A DNA stretch of 64,000 bases from Sulfurospirillum sp. SCADC (lineage in GTDB: Bacteria > Campylobacterota > Campylobacteria > Campylobacterales > Sulfurospirillaceae), in NCBI RefSeq assembly GCF_000743525.1, contig NZ_JQGK01000002.1, positions 124,001-188,000 of the forward strand, read 5' to 3'. This document shows, in pieces, positions 1 to 8,489 of this stretch. The number at the start of each line of letters is the position of its first letter. Within the stretch, counting starts at the first letter, position 1. The notes beneath the pieces are model-generated. The model did no database searches and was not told the origin of the DNA. It saw only the letters and a list, made by a program, of their open reading frames with translations. The translations under genes and the position numbers were made by a program.

Positions 1-563
1 GCAATCGTGATTAAAACGGTAAAATCGGTTTGGTACCCCAAGAGATTGTCACGAAAGGTTGAAAACCCAGCATTATTGAACGCAGCAACCGAGTGGAAAA
101 TACCTTGCCAGATCGCTTTATTAAGAGGCATATGGGTGGCAAAACGCATCGTTAAGATGAGTGCACCTAGCGATTCGATGATGAGCGTAAAGAGAAAAAC
201 CTTTTTTAAAAAGCTTTGAATGTCGAGGTTATGGGCGTAATTGAGCGAATCTTTTGCCATGTTTTTTTCATGAATGGTCAGGTTCTTCTTCATAAATAAG
301 AAGAAGAGGGTGACGATACTCATATACCCAACACCACCCACTTGCATCAAAATCAAAATAACACATTGCCCAAAAAAGGTAAAATGTTCAGGGGTTACTT
401 TAACCACAAGCCCTGTCACGCACGTTGCAGAAGTCGAGGTAAAAAGTGCATCGATAAACGCGAGTCTTCCCACATGGGCAAACGGGAGCATCAAGACAAT
501 GGCACCACAAAAAATAACCGCTAAATAGCTAAAAAGGATGATCCTTAAGGTTTTTTGATTCAT
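1..563 (-). CDS. TrkH/KtrB-family potassium transporter subunit (partial, C-terminus beyond left edge)
   Basis: This is the membrane-embedded, K+-conducting subunit of a Trk/Ktr uptake system in the inner membrane. Only the first 187 residues are in the window. Reading the minus strand from 563 gives the first pore loop TSATCVTGL (residues 44-52) and the second, FNNAGFS (162-168), each preceded by hydrophobic helices. These are the two first repeats of the four-fold TrkH/KtrB architecture. The ATG at 563 overlaps the stop of the upstream response regulator by ATGA-type overlap, so the two are translationally coupled. A soluble KtrA/TrkA partner is not visible and may lie further left. KtrB rather than TrkH is likely because the N-terminus is short. 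Family assignment is firm; subtype is inference. Confidence 0.88.
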   Translation of the reverse strand, partial: MNQKTLRIILFSYLAVIFCGAIVLMLPFAHVGRLAFIDALFTSTSATCVTGLVVKVTPEHFTFFGQCVILILMQVGGVGYMSIVTLFFLFMKKNLTIHEKNMAKDSLNYAHNLDIQSFLKKVFLFTLIIESLGALILTMRFATHMPLNKAIWQGIFHSVAAFNNAGFSTFRDNLLGYQTDFTVLITI

Positions 564-1267
564 TCATCTCCTTGTTCGTGTTCACATTGGCAAAAACGAT
601 ACCCAATGCTGGACTCTGTTGTGATGTACTCGGGTCTGGTCGAGCTTTTTTCAATTTTCTTGCGCAAAGAATTGATGTAGGTTCTGAGATACTGCATTTC
701 GTTTTGATACCCAACACCCCATACCGCTTTTAAAATCTGCTGATGCGGAAGGACTTTGTTGGCATTTTGCATCAAGTAACGCAACAGTGCGTATTCTGTG
801 GGCGTGAGCTTTAAGAAAGATCCCTTTAACGTTACCTCTTTCTTGGTAAAATCAATGGTAAGATCTTTACATGTAAGGATTTCGTGGGAAATTTCATGGT
901 GCACGCGTCGTAGCGTTGAGCGCACACGTGCAAGCAGTTCACTGGTCGAAAAGGGCTTGGTGACATAGTCATCCGCACCCAAATCCAGTGCCGCGATAAT
1001 CTCTTTTTCATCGCTTTTCGCTGAGAGAACAATGATGGGCGTTTTGCTCTCTTTGCGCACCGCTTTGATCAGTGTTTTACCATCGCCATCAGGCAATCCA
1101 AGATCTAAAATAATGAGCGTAGGATTGTGGCTGATGTATTCACGTTTTGCAAGTGTGAGCGTATTGGCACAGCGCGTTTTATAACCGTATTCGAACAGTG
1201 AAATGGTTAAAAGTTTGGAGATGGCATCGTCATCTTCAACGATTAAAATAAGCTCATTGGGTTTCAT
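560..1267 (-). CDS. OmpR/KdpE-like response regulator
   Basis: A 235-residue transcriptional regulator. The receiver domain spans about residues 5-118 with acidic pocket EDDD at 11-14, phospho-acceptor Asp55 in ILDLGLPDG and the conserved Lys104 in TKPF. A winged-helix DNA-binding domain of OmpR type fills residues 130-228. The sequence around the receiver resembles KdpE. It overlaps the upstream kinase by four bases and the downstream K+ transporter gene by three to four bases, so all three form one coupled operon. The likely role is to control K+ uptake genes in response to the neighbouring KdpD-like kinase; that pairing is inferred from gene order. Confidence 0.9.
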   Translation of the reverse strand: MKPNELILIVEDDDAISKLLTISLFEYGYKTRCANTLTLAKREYISHNPTLIILDLGLPDGDGKTLIKAVRKESKTPIIVLSAKSDEKEIIAALDLGADDYVTKPFSTSELLARVRSTLRRVHHEISHEILTCKDLTIDFTKKEVTLKGSFLKLTPTEYALLRYLMQNANKVLPHQQILKAVWGVGYQNEMQYLRTYINSLRKKIEKSSTRPEYITTESSIGYRFCQCEHEQGDE

Positions 1268-2283
1268 TCTGCCTCTTTTTGGAGCGCACTGAGGTGTTTG
1301 AGCCTTGGTAAGGTTATCTCAAAACAGACGCCATTTTCGTGGTTATACGCTTTTATTTTTCCATGGTGTGCGGCGACGATGCTTTGGCAAATGAACAGTC
1401 CAATGCCACTGCCTGAAATATCTTTCGCGTTTTCAAGGCGGTAAAATTTATCGAAAATTGTCTCTAAATACTGCTCTTTGAGGGGATTGCTTTCGTTGAA
1501 GAAGGTGATCTTCACATGTTTGGGTTCTTGAATGATCGTGACACTGATCTGTTTGGTCTGGTTGGAGTATTTAAATGCGTTGTCTAAAAGATTGGCAAAA
1601 AGGCGCACTAAAAGATTGTAATCACCCCAGAAAAGCTCCAAATTTGCATCTACATGTAAACGTAAAGAGCGCTGTATGTGGGCTTCATCAAAATCTTGCA
1701 ACGCAACACCCAAACTATCTTCCAGATCGCACCATTCCATCTTCAGCTCTAAGTGCTTGTCTTTCAGGCGCGCATTGTCTAAGAGGTTATTGATGAGGCG
1801 GTTCATGCGATCCGAGCCATTTTTGATCTCGTGAAGCAGTGTATTTTGCGTCTCTTCGCTCATTTTTCGATCTTCCAAGAGCAGTGTAATCGAGCCCAAA
1901 ATGGAAGAGAGCGGTGTTTTAAGGTCGTGCGAGAGGGTGCTTAGTAAAATCTCTCGTATCTCATTGGTTTGAATTTTTTTCGCTTGTGCCGTGATGATGT
2001 AGCCCACCAGTACAAAAATAGCAAAACTCCAGAGATAAATCGCATCATGGACGCTGAAGCTGTAAACGGGCGGAACATATAAAACATTGAAAAGTAAAAT
2101 CGCCATAAGAGTGATCACGGCTGTAGCAGAAAAGTTACCACGAAGGGCAACCACAATGATGGGAATCAGATGAATCAGTGCGATGTTCACTAACTCCAGA
2201 TAGCTTTGAAACACAACGCTAATCAGCGTAATAATCCCCAAGACACCCAAAGCAGTTAAAATGTAATTGTAGCGATGAAACAC
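1264..2283 (-). CDS. Short KdpD-like sensor histidine kinase lacking the N-terminal KdpD/USP region
   Basis: A 339-residue membrane kinase. Residues 8-98 form a compact four-helix membrane bundle like the DUF4118 region of KdpD. The HisKA motif LSHDLKTP carries phospho-acceptor His119, followed by an N box (NLLDNAFKYS) and a G box (GSGIGLFIC). Full KdpD is close to 900 residues and begins with a KdpD domain and a USP domain; these are absent here. The start at 2283 leaves about 110 bases to the divergent TonB receptor gene. Linkage to a Trk/Ktr-type transporter instead of kdpFABC suggests that the system was recruited to another K+ importer. The signal sensed cannot be read from the sequence. 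Confidence 0.87.
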   Translation of the reverse strand: MFHRYNYILTALGVLGIITLISVVFQSYLELVNIALIHLIPIIVVALRGNFSATAVITLMAILLFNVLYVPPVYSFSVHDAIYLWSFAIFVLVGYIITAQAKKIQTNEIREILLSTLSHDLKTPLSSILGSITLLLEDRKMSEETQNTLLHEIKNGSDRMNRLINNLLDNARLKDKHLELKMEWCDLEDSLGVALQDFDEAHIQRSLRLHVDANLELFWGDYNLLVRLFANLLDNAFKYSNQTKQISVTIIQEPKHVKITFFNESNPLKEQYLETIFDKFYRLENAKDISGSGIGLFICQSIVAAHHGKIKAYNHENGVCFEITLPRLKHLSALQKEAE

Positions 2284-2394
2284 GCCTGATCCTCATAGTC
2301 TATTTGGGATTATTATAGAGCAGAATCCATCAAAAAGTTATCAAAATAGTGACTTTTAGGATAAAATAGTTTTCCCAATTTTCAAGGAGAATGA

Positions 2395-4398
2395 ATGAAA
2401 AATCTCAAAGGTTTTCGAGGAAAGTATTTCAGCCTAGCCGCGATACTTGCTTTAAATGCTACATTAACTTTGGCAAGCGATGTTCAAAGTGTTGTAGACA
2501 CTGAAAAGCAACTCTCTACGCCAAAAGTTGAAGCATCCGCGGAATCAACAGAAGTGCTCGAAGAAAGCAGCGCCCCTGTTGTGGTGATCTCGAAAAAGAT
2601 CAAAGCCCAAAAGTCTGAAGTCTACACCGCTTCTAAATCCTTGGTCAGTGCGACCAATGTCACCGATAATGTCAGCATTATCACCTCCGAAGAACTCTCC
2701 CTCAAAGGCATTACTACTGTTGTTGAAGCGCTCAATACCATCGCAGGTCTTAGCTTTACTTCCAATGGTGGGCTTGGCAAATCAACTGCTGTAACGATGC
2801 AAGGTATGGCAAATCAATATATTCTCTTAATGGTGGATGGTGTGCGTTATAATGACCCGAGTGCGCTTTTAGGCGACGCTGATTTTAGCCATCTTTTGGT
2901 TGGAGATATTGAGCGTATTGAAGTGATCAAAGGAGCTCAAAGTGGTGTGTGGGGAGCGGACGCGGCTGCGGGTGTTATTAATATCATCACAAAAAATTCG
3001 CAAAATGGAACGCATGCCAGTGCGGGTGTTGAAGTTGGAAGCTATGGACATAAAAATGTCAATACGTCATTCTCTCATAAAACCGATAAATTCGATGTCA
3101 TGCTCTCTGTACAACGTCTCACGGAAGATGGATTTACAACGTATGCACCAAGAGGTGAAAACATAGATCAATATGAAGATGATGCCTATCGTAATACAAC
3201 GCTAAATCTTAAAATGGGTTACTGGATTGATGAGCGTAACCGCATTGAAGCAGGATACCATGATGTCAATGCGATGAGCAATTATGATGACTTTGGCAAT
3301 CCAAACAGTGCACAACATACCGATGCCCATCTGCAATCGGCTTATTTAACCTATAAATATTTTACTACTAACCATGCGATTGAAACAACGCTGTCTCAAA
3401 GCTCCTTTCATAAAAAAGAGTTGGATGCTTCGTATACAGGCGATTTAAATGATTATCAAGGCAAAGTGCCTTCCATAGAGCTTAAAGATACATGGAAATA
3501 CTATGATAATAGCTCTTTAGTATTCGGAACTTCGTATGAAAAACGAGAACTGACCTACACGGCAATAGGCGATAGTGAAAAAGAGCGCGATGAAAACTCC
3601 AAAGCCCTTTACATGAACAATACCAATCGATTTGGCAATGTCATCCTAACAGAAGCGTTGCGTTACGATAGCTTTAGTGCCTTTGATGATAAAGTAACGG
3701 GTAAAATTGGTGCAAAATACCTCTTTAGTGATCAGTTTAATATCTATACCAATTATGGTACCGCGTATAAAACACCTTCGATGTTTGAGATGATTTACCC
3801 TTGGGCAAGCTATGGCATCAGCAATTTTGATCTTAAACCTGAAAATATTAAAAGCTTTAATGTCGGTATGCAATATGCTGGATTTACGATGAATATCTTT
3901 AGGAATGAAATCGAAGATATGATTGATGCACGACTTAATTCTTCTTGGAAATACCAATACGTCAATCTTGATGGCACGTCCGTTATGAAGGGCATAGAGC
4001 TTTCGTATGAACAACAGCTGTTTCAATCACTTTTAATGGGAGCAAACTATACGTATGTGGATGCTAAAAGTGAAGATGGCGAGAGACTTAAAAAACGACC
4101 GCGTTATCAAAGTACTGTGTATGCAACATATATGCCGACAAGCAAAATTAAAATCAATGTTAATGGTACCTATATCGGTTCACGTGAGGATGTCTCAATC
4201 GATCCAAGCACGTATGCAACATCACCTGTTGATACCGGAAACTATTTTGTTGCCAATACCAAAGTGAGTTACCAAGTGGATAAAATATGGAATGTCTATG
4301 CCAAAGCCAATAACTTGCTTGATCGCTACTACCAAACCGTCGATGGTTATGCAACGGCAAGACGAAGCTATTACGCTGGTGTTGAGGCGAGATTTTAA
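2395..4398 (+). CDS. TonB-dependent outer-membrane receptor (BtuB/CirA-like)
   Basis: A 667-residue receptor for high-affinity uptake of a scarce ligand across the outer membrane. It has a signal peptide (residues 1-28), a candidate TonB box near APVVVISKK (60-68), a plug domain at about 75-190 with the motif RIEVIKGAQSGVWGADA and then INIITK, and a beta-barrel ending in the aromatic C-terminus EARF typical of BamA substrates. The plug resembles BtuB and colicin-I/catecholate receptors. Ligand identity, cobamide or siderophore, cannot be settled. AAGGAG precedes the ATG. No cobalamin riboswitch fits the 111-base leader. The next gene starts within its stop codon. Confidence 0.93.
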   Translation: MKNLKGFRGKYFSLAAILALNATLTLASDVQSVVDTEKQLSTPKVEASAESTEVLEESSAPVVVISKKIKAQKSEVYTASKSLVSATNVTDNVSIITSEELSLKGITTVVEALNTIAGLSFTSNGGLGKSTAVTMQGMANQYILLMVDGVRYNDPSALLGDADFSHLLVGDIERIEVIKGAQSGVWGADAAAGVINIITKNSQNGTHASAGVEVGSYGHKNVNTSFSHKTDKFDVMLSVQRLTEDGFTTYAPRGENIDQYEDDAYRNTTLNLKMGYWIDERNRIEAGYHDVNAMSNYDDFGNPNSAQHTDAHLQSAYLTYKYFTTNHAIETTLSQSSFHKKELDASYTGDLNDYQGKVPSIELKDTWKYYDNSSLVFGTSYEKRELTYTAIGDSEKERDENSKALYMNNTNRFGNVILTEALRYDSFSAFDDKVTGKIGAKYLFSDQFNIYTNYGTAYKTPSMFEMIYPWASYGISNFDLKPENIKSFNVGMQYAGFTMNIFRNEIEDMIDARLNSSWKYQYVNLDGTSVMKGIELSYEQQLFQSLLMGANYTYVDAKSEDGERLKKRPRYQSTVYATYMPTSKIKINVNGTYIGSREDVSIDPSTYATSPVDTGNYFVANTKVSYQVDKIWNVYAKANNLLDRYYQTVDGYATARRSYYAGVEARF

Positions 4399-4958
4399 TG
4401 AAACTAACCTTGCGACCCTACCTATGGTATAAACTGCTCAATTCACTTTTTTTTGGGCTGGCGGTGGGGAGTGTTTTTGTGCTTTACACGCCGCTTGAGC
4501 CCTCTGTCTTTTCGCTTGGAGGCATTGGGCTTGCCATTGGTTTGCTTGTGGTGGCAAAAGTCTACGAGAAGATGATGAATCTTCTCGTTTTTTACCGCAT
4601 CACACTTTTGGTGGAGTTTTTAGCGCTTCTCATTGTGGTGAGTTTTCTTCTGTTTCGCTACAGTTACAGCAGTGTCTTATTTATCTATATCTCATATCAG
4701 CTGACTTTTGTGTTTGGCAATTACCTGATGCGTATTGAAACGCTTGCTTTGAAACGTACCATCTTACTCTCGTTTGCGGATGTTCTGAAGCAAAAGGGCT
4801 ATCTGATCGGTATGGTGCTTTCGTATCTGTTTTACAAGAGCATTGAATGGTATGGCATTAGTGACAAACAAGAGCAAGTGTATGCTTTACATGTAGGACT
4901 TTTGTTTATTCAAATCGTTATTATTTTTCTTGTTTTCAAGGCATTTCGCCCACGTTGA
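4398..4958 (+). CDS. Six-helix hydrophobic membrane protein, unknown function
   Basis: A 186-residue integral membrane protein with about five to six hydrophobic helices and few charges, ending FKAFRPR. The ATG shares a base with the TAA of the TonB receptor (TAATG), so it is translationally coupled and probably acts with the receptor. The size and helix pattern resemble one half of a major-facilitator transporter, but I do not recognise a family signature. It carries a TTTACATGTAG copy of the dispersed palindrome at 4886-4896, read as Leu-His-Val. A role as an inner-membrane partner for the receptor's cargo is a guess from position. Confidence 0.72.
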   Translation: MKLTLRPYLWYKLLNSLFFGLAVGSVFVLYTPLEPSVFSLGGIGLAIGLLVVAKVYEKMMNLLVFYRITLLVEFLALLIVVSFLLFRYSYSSVLFIYISYQLTFVFGNYLMRIETLALKRTILLSFADVLKQKGYLIGMVLSYLFYKSIEWYGISDKQEQVYALHVGLLFIQIVIIFLVFKAFRPR

Positions 4959-5011
4959 GCCTCTCTTTCAGGAATTTATGATTACAATTCATTAATTTGA
5001 AATGTTAAGGA

Positions 5012-6910
5012 TTGTGCTTGCATCGTGAAGAGAACACGTTGTTTCATAGGTTCATTGCGAGCTATGAGCAGTATAAAGAGAGAAAAGCCTTTATTTACAG
5101 AATAGGCGATCAAGAGTTTGAAGTCAGTTACGAGAAATTATTTGAAGATGTTTTGATTCTTTCACGTGCGTTAAAAGCTAAAAAGGTCACAAAAGGCTCT
5201 AAGGTGATGTTTTTGTGTGACAACCGCTATGAGTGGATGGTCACCGATCAGGCGTTAATCGCCCTTGGTGCCATCGGCATTCCAAGAGGCTGTGACACAC
5301 CCACACAAGAGTTAGAGTTTATTCTCTCCCATTCTAGTGCCGAATTTTTGATCATTGAAAATGAGAGCGTGTATGCACGACATGAAGCGATGCTAGATAG
5401 TTTTAAACTTAAAGCTATTTTTATTGTCGAAGCACCTAAGGTTCACTCCCTTTTAAGCAACCTCTATTCGTATAACGATATTTTAAAAGATCGTACGATT
5501 CATGCGGATGAGGTTGAAGCGTTTATCAAAGGTAAAGAGGCGCTTGACGAAGAAGATCCTGTCACGCTTATTTATACTTCAGGTACGACTGGCACGCCTA
5601 AAGGCGTTATGCTGAGTCATAAAAATATCATGTACAACGTACGTGAAATTCCGCCATTGATTGCGCTTCAAAGTGACGATGTGTGGGTTTCGATCCTTCC
5701 TTCGTGGCATATTTTTGAACGTGCTGCCGAATACGTCGCCCTTTCACGAGGATGCTGTACGGTGTATTCGACCATTAAAACCTTTGCTGCCGATTTGGAG
5801 CAGTATAAACCCACCATTGTGGCGACGGTGCCAAGGCTGTGGGAGTCGATGTACACACGCATTATGACTACGCTGGAGAAGAAAGATCCTAAAAAAGCCA
5901 AACTTTTTAACAAACTTGTCGCCATTTCAGCCGCTTACCGACATGCAAATCGCGTTTTAAACGACGAACTTCCCTGTTATCAAAAGCCCTCATTGATGTT
6001 TACATGTAAAGCTAAAACCATTGCATTTGTGACGCGTTTAGCGCTCTATCCACTCTACGTGTTTGCTCAAAAAAAGCTCGCACTCGTTCAAGAAAAATTT
6101 GGAGGAAGACTACGCCTTGCCGTCAGTGGGGGAGGTGCTTTGCCTGATTTTTTAGATGCGTGGATTGATGCCATTGGGATTCGCATTGTGAATGCGTATG
6201 GTATGAGTGAGTGTGCACCAACAATCGCAGGGCGAGCGTTACAATGTAATACTTTCTCAACACTCGGACTCCCTCTTTACAACACACATCTCAAAATTGT
6301 CAACAAAATGGGCGTTATGTTAGGTGCAGGTGAAGTAGGTGAAATTTGGGTGAAAGGTGAGCAGGTATTTAACGGTTATTACAAAAATACCGAAGAGAAT
6401 GTCAAAAGTTTTAGTGAAGATGGCTTCTTTAAAACAGGCGATCTTGGCAAGCTGACCCTCAAAGGTGAGTTGGTTATCACGGGGCGCTCTAAAGAGATTA
6501 TTGTCTTAGCCAGCGGTGAAAATGTCGATCCAAGTCGCATCGAATCTACGCTCTCCATGTTGCCGTTTATTACCGATGCGATTTTAGTCGGGCATACCAA
6601 AAAAGGGTTGGGTGCGCTCATCGTGCCTGATTTTGAAAAGCTCAAAGAGTATGTCGCGTTAAATTTCAACAAAGCCGTACACAGCATTGAGCAAGTGATG
6701 GAAGATAAACAGATCGTATCAAAAATCAAAAGTGAGATGAATGAGCTTTTGCATCAAGGACAAGGGTTTAAGCCCTTTGAGAAGTTGCAAAATATTCACT
6801 TTTTAGACCAAGAGTTTACCGTAGGCGAAGAGCTGACCAACACATTTAAGAAAAAACGACACGTCATCGAGAAAAAGTACAAAGAAATCATCGATAAATT
6901 TATACATTAA
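5012..6910 (+). CDS. AMP-forming long-chain acyl-CoA synthetase (FadD-like)
   Basis: This 632-residue enzyme activates a fatty acid with ATP to an acyl-adenylate and transfers it to CoA. The AMP-binding P-loop motif IYTSGTTGTPKGVMLSH is present near residue 190. Later motifs are NAYGMSE (adenine binding) and KTGDLG followed by ITGRSKEIIVLASGENV, as in long-chain acyl-CoA ligases. There is no ATG at the front: TTG codons occur at 5012 and 5018, and the TAAGG at 5006-5010 favours 5018. It is the first gene after a short gap downstream of the TonB-receptor pair. The substrate chain length is inferred from the family only. Confidence 0.92.
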   Translation: MCLHREENTLFHRFIASYEQYKERKAFIYRIGDQEFEVSYEKLFEDVLILSRALKAKKVTKGSKVMFLCDNRYEWMVTDQALIALGAIGIPRGCDTPTQELEFILSHSSAEFLIIENESVYARHEAMLDSFKLKAIFIVEAPKVHSLLSNLYSYNDILKDRTIHADEVEAFIKGKEALDEEDPVTLIYTSGTTGTPKGVMLSHKNIMYNVREIPPLIALQSDDVWVSILPSWHIFERAAEYVALSRGCCTVYSTIKTFAADLEQYKPTIVATVPRLWESMYTRIMTTLEKKDPKKAKLFNKLVAISAAYRHANRVLNDELPCYQKPSLMFTCKAKTIAFVTRLALYPLYVFAQKKLALVQEKFGGRLRLAVSGGGALPDFLDAWIDAIGIRIVNAYGMSECAPTIAGRALQCNTFSTLGLPLYNTHLKIVNKMGVMLGAGEVGEIWVKGEQVFNGYYKNTEENVKSFSEDGFFKTGDLGKLTLKGELVITGRSKEIIVLASGENVDPSRIESTLSMLPFITDAILVGHTKKGLGALIVPDFEKLKEYVALNFNKAVHSIEQVMEDKQIVSKIKSEMNELLHQGQGFKPFEKLQNIHFLDQEFTVGEELTNTFKKKRHVIEKKYKEIIDKFIH

Positions 6911-6937
6911 AGCATTTCGTGCCATAATGGTGTCAGA

Positions 6938-6956
6938 GCCTTTTAAAGGCGTTTTT
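6938..6956 (+). terminator. Small GC hairpin with T-run in the leader of the beta-CASP gene
   Basis: GCCTTTTAAAGGC at 6938-6950 is followed by GTTTTT. It sits between the acyl-CoA synthetase stop (6910) and the next start (6972). The stem is short, so it may be only a weak terminator or attenuator. Confidence 0.35.
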
Positions 6957-6971
6957 GACAAAGGAGAACAG

Positions 6972-8366
6972 ATGGCAAACGTCACATCATACGGTGCTGC
7001 TTCCATGGTTACGGGTTCGTGTCATCTCTTAGAGATTAACTCCATTAAAATCTTAATTGATTGTGGCATGATCCAAGGGGAGCTGTGGAAGAGCAACTAT
7101 GAGCCTTTTGGGTTTGAGCCTTCTTCGATTGATTACCTCATTTTAACGCATGCGCATAACGACCACATCGGGCGCGTTCCAAAACTGGTCAAAGAGGGGT
7201 TTCGTGGCGAGATTATATCCACGGAAGCGACGTTGGATATTGCCTACATTATGCTTTTAGACAGTGCCAATTTATTGCAAGAAGAGTACGAGACACAGCT
7301 TCGCAAAGCGTTGCGCAGAGGGGAAGAGGCAAGTGTAGTTGAGCCTCTTTACACCAAAGAGCATGTTGAGCAGGTTTTCACCCACAAAATGCGTCGTGTG
7401 CAGTACGATGAGATCATCACCATTGCCCCTTTTTTAAAGCTAAGCCTTCACAATGCAGGGCATATTATGGGAAGTGCGTTTGTTGAGATTAATTATGACG
7501 AAGAAAATGTCTCCAAAACGGTTGTTTTTTCAGGCGATTTGGGCAGTAAAAACCGTCTGCTTCTCAATGATCTTGTGCCGATTTTCCATGCAGATACCCT
7601 TTTTATCGAATCGACCTATGGCGATAGGGAACACAGGGCACTCAAAGAGAGCCTTCAAGAGTTTAAAGACGCTGTGGTTTCAACCCTCAATGATGGCGGA
7701 AATATCGTCATTCCTTCCTTTGCGCTGGAGCGAACGCAAGAGATTTTGTGGCTGTTGCATCAGATGCACCAAGAGGGGCTTTTGCACAATTGCCATGTCT
7801 TTTTAGACAGTCCTTTAGCGATTGAAGCGACCAAAATTTACCAAAAATACCCTGCACAAATGAACCAAACGGTAGGGTTACATGTAAGCTTGGGTGATGA
7901 TCCTTTTTCATTTCCTCAACTCAAACATACACCGCGTCGCAAAGACTCTATGCAAATTAATGATGTCGATAAACGTGCTATCATTATCGCAGGAAGTGGC
8001 ATGTGTACGGGTGGGCGCGTGTTACACCATCTCAGACAGCGCATCTGGAACCCTAAAAATGCCGTTATTTTTGTAGGGTTTCAGGTCAAAGGCACGTTGG
8101 GACGTGATATTATCGATGGGGAGCCTTTTATTCGCATTTATGGGGAAGATATTAAAGTGCGCTCCAAAATCTATACGATCAACGGACTCTCAGCCCACGC
8201 CGATAGAGCGGATATGCTCGCTTGGATTCAACACATTGAAGGGCTAGCGATGATTCATCTGATTCATGGTGAGATAGATAAAATGGAGCTTTTTAAAGCC
8301 TATTTGAAAGAAAACATCGAAAGTAAGGTACATATTGTCAAAAAAGCGGAAACAATTTACCTTTAA
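6972..8366 (+). CDS. Metallo-beta-lactamase/beta-CASP family RNA-processing hydrolase
   Basis: A 464-residue zinc-dependent nuclease. The metallo-beta-lactamase signature HAHNDHIGR lies at residues 60-68 (His60, His62, Asp64, His65). Further metal ligands are in HNAGHIMGSA and in FSGDLG. The beta-CASP insertion carries SFALERTQEILW, SGMCTGGRVLHHL and the late His of LSAHADRADM. This is the Ysh1/CPSF-73-like prokaryotic branch, not RNase J. I place the start at 6972 because GGAG lies just upstream; an in-frame ATG at 6927 would translate through a hairpin. RNA substrate is unknown. It contains TTACATGTAA at 7878-7887. Confidence 0.9.
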   Translation: MANVTSYGAASMVTGSCHLLEINSIKILIDCGMIQGELWKSNYEPFGFEPSSIDYLILTHAHNDHIGRVPKLVKEGFRGEIISTEATLDIAYIMLLDSANLLQEEYETQLRKALRRGEEASVVEPLYTKEHVEQVFTHKMRRVQYDEIITIAPFLKLSLHNAGHIMGSAFVEINYDEENVSKTVVFSGDLGSKNRLLLNDLVPIFHADTLFIESTYGDREHRALKESLQEFKDAVVSTLNDGGNIVIPSFALERTQEILWLLHQMHQEGLLHNCHVFLDSPLAIEATKIYQKYPAQMNQTVGLHVSLGDDPFSFPQLKHTPRRKDSMQINDVDKRAIIIAGSGMCTGGRVLHHLRQRIWNPKNAVIFVGFQVKGTLGRDIIDGEPFIRIYGEDIKVRSKIYTINGLSAHADRADMLAWIQHIEGLAMIHLIHGEIDKMELFKAYLKENIESKVHIVKKAETIYL

Positions 8367-8489
8367 AATTGACAAGGGCGATTTGAAAATGTTATAGTTT
8401 ATTTTGACTTCGTTTATTGCTTCCTGATAGGGTCTATAAGCTTTAATGCCTTCGTGGTAAATGTCGTAAAATAGCTTTAGAAAGAGTCC

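Noticed and set aside
274-528. Plus-strand open frames at the left edge
   Set aside because: The minus strand encodes a clear TrkH/KtrB protein through this region.
2284-2394. Cobalamin riboswitch before the TonB receptor
   Set aside because: The leader is only 111 bases and shows no B12-box-like sequence.
3646-4026. A 126-codon minus-strand open frame
   Set aside because: It lies within the TonB-receptor beta-barrel coding region and shows no family features.
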